Positions 7,669-9,238 of a stretch of DNA of 9,238 nt are shown in pieces. A program made the translations under genes and the position numbers. The notes beneath the pieces were generated by a model. That model worked only from the letters and a program-made list of their open reading frames with translations, was not told the DNA's origin and ran no database searches. Within the stretch, counting starts at the first letter, position 1, and each line of letters starts with the position of its first letter. This DNA is from an uncultured Collinsella sp. (GTDB taxonomy: Bacteria; Actinomycetota; Coriobacteriia; Coriobacteriales; Coriobacteriaceae): contig UQVD01000078.1 of assembly GCA_900544385.1 (NCBI GenBank), forward strand, positions 1 through 9,238, in the 5' to 3' direction.

Positions 7669-9065
7669 GCAAGCTTTCCCCCGCGCGCAAGCTTGCGCTC
7701 GATGTGCTGATGGAGGCCGACCGTCGCGGTATGTACGCACGCGACGTGTTGTCTTCCCGTGCTTCCGCCAAGGCCATTGACCAGCGCGATTCCGCTTTTG
7801 CCGCGCGTTTGGCGCTCGGTGTTGCCGCCACGCAGGGCATTTTGGATGAGCTGCTCGATCAGTTTTTGGATAAGCCCAAAAAGGTCGCGCCGCGTGTTCG
7901 CATGGCGCTTCGCATCTCGGCCTTCGAGATGCTCTACCTGCATACCCCTGGCCGAGTTGCCGTGAGTCAGGGCGTTGAGCTGGTTCGTAGCGGCGCTAAG
8001 TCGGCTGCCGGTCTTGCGAATGCCGTGCTGCATAAGGTCGCGGACAACGTCGAGGACTTTGCCACTGCGGCGGATGCCGATGAGTCCGAGCGCCGATTGG
8101 TTCGCCTGTCTCGCCTGATGGGTATGCCGCGCTGGCTGTGCGCTCGCATAATGGTCTCGTTCGATACGCCCGAGGGCGCGCTTAACTTCGCCGGAAATCT
8201 GGCGCCCGCGCCGCTCGCTTTGCACGAGAACGCCTTTGCAACCAAGCCTGATCCGTACCTATCGCAGCTTGTGGCGCCGGTGTTCCCGGGCTGCCATGCG
8301 CCGGTCGATGCCCAGGCCACCGTTGCATCGGGCGTGTTTGAACGCGCGGCGGCCGTGGCCTCGGACCTTAACGCCCAGCTCATCGCTACCGCGGCGACCC
8401 GTCCCGGACGTTGCCTGGAGATTGGTGCCGGTCGCGGCACCAAGACCTATGTGATGATGTGCCAGGCTAAGCGTGCCGGCTACGACCGTCAGCACACTGC
8501 ACTCGATTTGCACGATCGCAAGTGTGACCAGAATCTCGCGCGCCTGCATAAGGCGGGTATTACGGGTGTTCGTACCGTCTCGGGCGATGCCTGCGAGCTC
8601 GATGCGGTCCTCACGTCCTTTGATGCCATGCTCGGTGAGCCCGCTCTATTCGACACCGTGTTTATCGATGCACCGTGCTCAGGCACCGGCACCATGCGCC
8701 GTCATCCCGAGATTCCGTGGCGTCTGACCGAGAACGACGTTACGACCGAGCTGCCCCGCCTGCAGCTGACGATGCTCAAGGAGGCAGCCGCGCGCGTGGC
8801 TGCCGGCGGCGAGCTCATCTATGCCACCTGCTCGGTTTTTGATGAAGAGAACACGCAGGTTGTGGATGCGTTTTTGGCTTCGCCCGAGGGCGCAGGCTTT
8901 TGCCTGGCACCCCTCTCCGAAGCGCAGATTCTGCAGCTCCCCGAGTTCGAACAAGCCAAGAAGCTCGTCTCCGTGCGCCTAAACGATCGTGGGCTTTTCC
9001 AAAGCGTCCCCGTAAACGCCGACTCCTACGACGGTCACTTCTGCGCCAGACTGGTCCACAAGTAA
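7665..9065 (+). CDS. rsmB: 16S rRNA (cytosine(967)-C5)-methyltransferase RsmB
   Basis: SAM-dependent enzyme that methylates a cytosine near position 967 (E. coli numbering) of 16S rRNA. The 466-residue protein has an N-terminal NusB-like RNA-binding domain (about 1-140, starting SPARKLALDVL) and a C-terminal RNA m5C methyltransferase domain. The two family cysteines are present: Cys338 in DAPCSGTG (motif IV) and Cys389 in IYATCS (motif VI, the nucleophile). The usual SAM-binding motif I, A(A/G)PGGKT, is replaced by LEIGAGRGTKT (251-261), a clear departure. I take ATG 7665, forming an ATGA overlap with the fmt stop, which indicates translational coupling. A GTG at 7650 would add five residues and is less likely. 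The domain call is firm; the position-967 specificity is by family. Confidence 0.93.
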   Translation: MSKLSPARKLALDVLMEADRRGMYARDVLSSRASAKAIDQRDSAFAARLALGVAATQGILDELLDQFLDKPKKVAPRVRMALRISAFEMLYLHTPGRVAVSQGVELVRSGAKSAAGLANAVLHKVADNVEDFATAADADESERRLVRLSRLMGMPRWLCARIMVSFDTPEGALNFAGNLAPAPLALHENAFATKPDPYLSQLVAPVFPGCHAPVDAQATVASGVFERAAAVASDLNAQLIATAATRPGRCLEIGAGRGTKTYVMMCQAKRAGYDRQHTALDLHDRKCDQNLARLHKAGITGVRTVSGDACELDAVLTSFDAMLGEPALFDTVFIDAPCSGTGTMRRHPEIPWRLTENDVTTELPRLQLTMLKEAAARVAAGGELIYATCSVFDEENTQVVDAFLASPEGAGFCLAPLSEAQILQLPEFEQAKKLVSVRLNDRGLFQSVPVNADSYDGHFCARLVHK

Positions 9066-9071
9066 CGACTA

Positions 9072-9138
9072 AGTTGCGGTGAAATAGGGATTGAAAAGCC
9101 GCTTCTGCCCGCCAAACAGTCCTTATTTCACCGCAACT
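9072..9138. repeat. Palindromic element downstream of rsmB
   Basis: The arms 9072-9090 and 9120-9138 pair over 19 bp with one G·T pair (9087/9123) around a 29-nt loop. The arm core is AGTTGCGGTGAAATA. It begins seven bases after the rsmB stop. There is no T run at its 3' end, so it is more like a dispersed intergenic repeat than a terminator. The arms are near-identical, suggesting recent insertion or maintained structure. Confidence 0.75.
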
Positions 9139-9190
9139 CATAAGGAAACCTGGGTAGCTAAAGAAACAGCCCCGCGATCGGCGTTGAACT

Positions 9191-9229
9191 GCCTCCCATT
9201 TCTTGGACATGAGAAATGGGAGGCTTTTT
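9191..9229 (+). terminator. Strong hairpin with T run at right edge
   Basis: A perfect 13-bp stem (GCCTCCCATTTCT 9191-9203 with 9212-9224), an 8-nt loop and five T form a textbook Rho-independent terminator. It would end the fmt-rsmB transcript. The 3' arm contains GGGAGG (9218-9223), 6 bases before ATG 9230-9232, so it could alternatively be a translational control hairpin for a gene running off the window. Confidence 0.75.
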
Positions 9230-9238
9230 ATGCGTGTC
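9230..9238 (+). CDS. Possible start of a further gene, cut by the window end
   Basis: ATG CGT GTC (Met-Arg-Val) follows GGGAGG by 6 bases, an ideal ribosome binding site distance. Only three codons are visible, so nothing can be said of the product. The site lies in the 3' arm of a strong hairpin, so it may be coincidence with a terminator. Confidence 0.2.

Overview
The window is a high-GC, housekeeping-type stretch of bacterial chromosome. It carries six complete protein genes, all essential or near-essential core functions, and one of the six has an unusual motif. The palette (C/G-ending codons, GluRS and PriA of actinobacterial-like sequence but with an intact PriA helicase core, and many intergenic palindromes) suggests a gut Coriobacteriia member, with Collinsella or a close relative as my best guess. 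That assignment is inference from memory of the lineage, not a search result. The left end is a contig end: bases 1-17 are a leftover Tn5/Nextera mosaic-end adapter rather than genomic DNA.

Layout. Left of metK (1-290) there is adapter, an imperfect palindrome (18-108), unassigned sequence, and the metK terminator. metK (minus strand, 291-1571) makes S-adenosylmethionine. It is divergent from gltX (plus, 1849-3324, glutamyl-tRNA synthetase), and the 277-bp gap between them holds a long, almost perfect palindrome at 1677-1768. gltX ends in its own hairpin terminator. priA (3413-5866) and def (5885-6420) follow only 18 bp apart and look cotranscribed. A 326-bp non-coding gap contains another palindrome and a possible terminator. 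Then come fmt (6748-7668) and rsmB (7665-9065), joined by a 4-bp ATGA overlap. The right edge holds a fourth palindrome and a terminator-like hairpin whose 3' arm contains a good Shine-Dalgarno sequence just before an ATG at 9230.

How the genes relate. fmt formylates Met-tRNA for initiation and def removes the formyl group from finished proteins. rsmB methylates 16S rRNA using the SAM that metK makes, and gltX charges tRNA with glutamate. priA restarts stalled replication forks. The priA-def-fmt-rsmB order is a widespread bacterial neighbourhood.

I found no defence system, phage, CRISPR array, tRNA or rRNA, and no clearly new multi-gene system. The items most worth checking are: an exact sliding-clamp-binding pentapeptide (QLSLF) at the extreme N-terminus of PriA; four different palindromic elements, one in each larger intergenic gap; a divergent SAM-binding motif in RsmB; a sharp C-to-T shift in third codon positions at the start of fmt; and a hairpin at the right edge that would bury a ribosome binding site.
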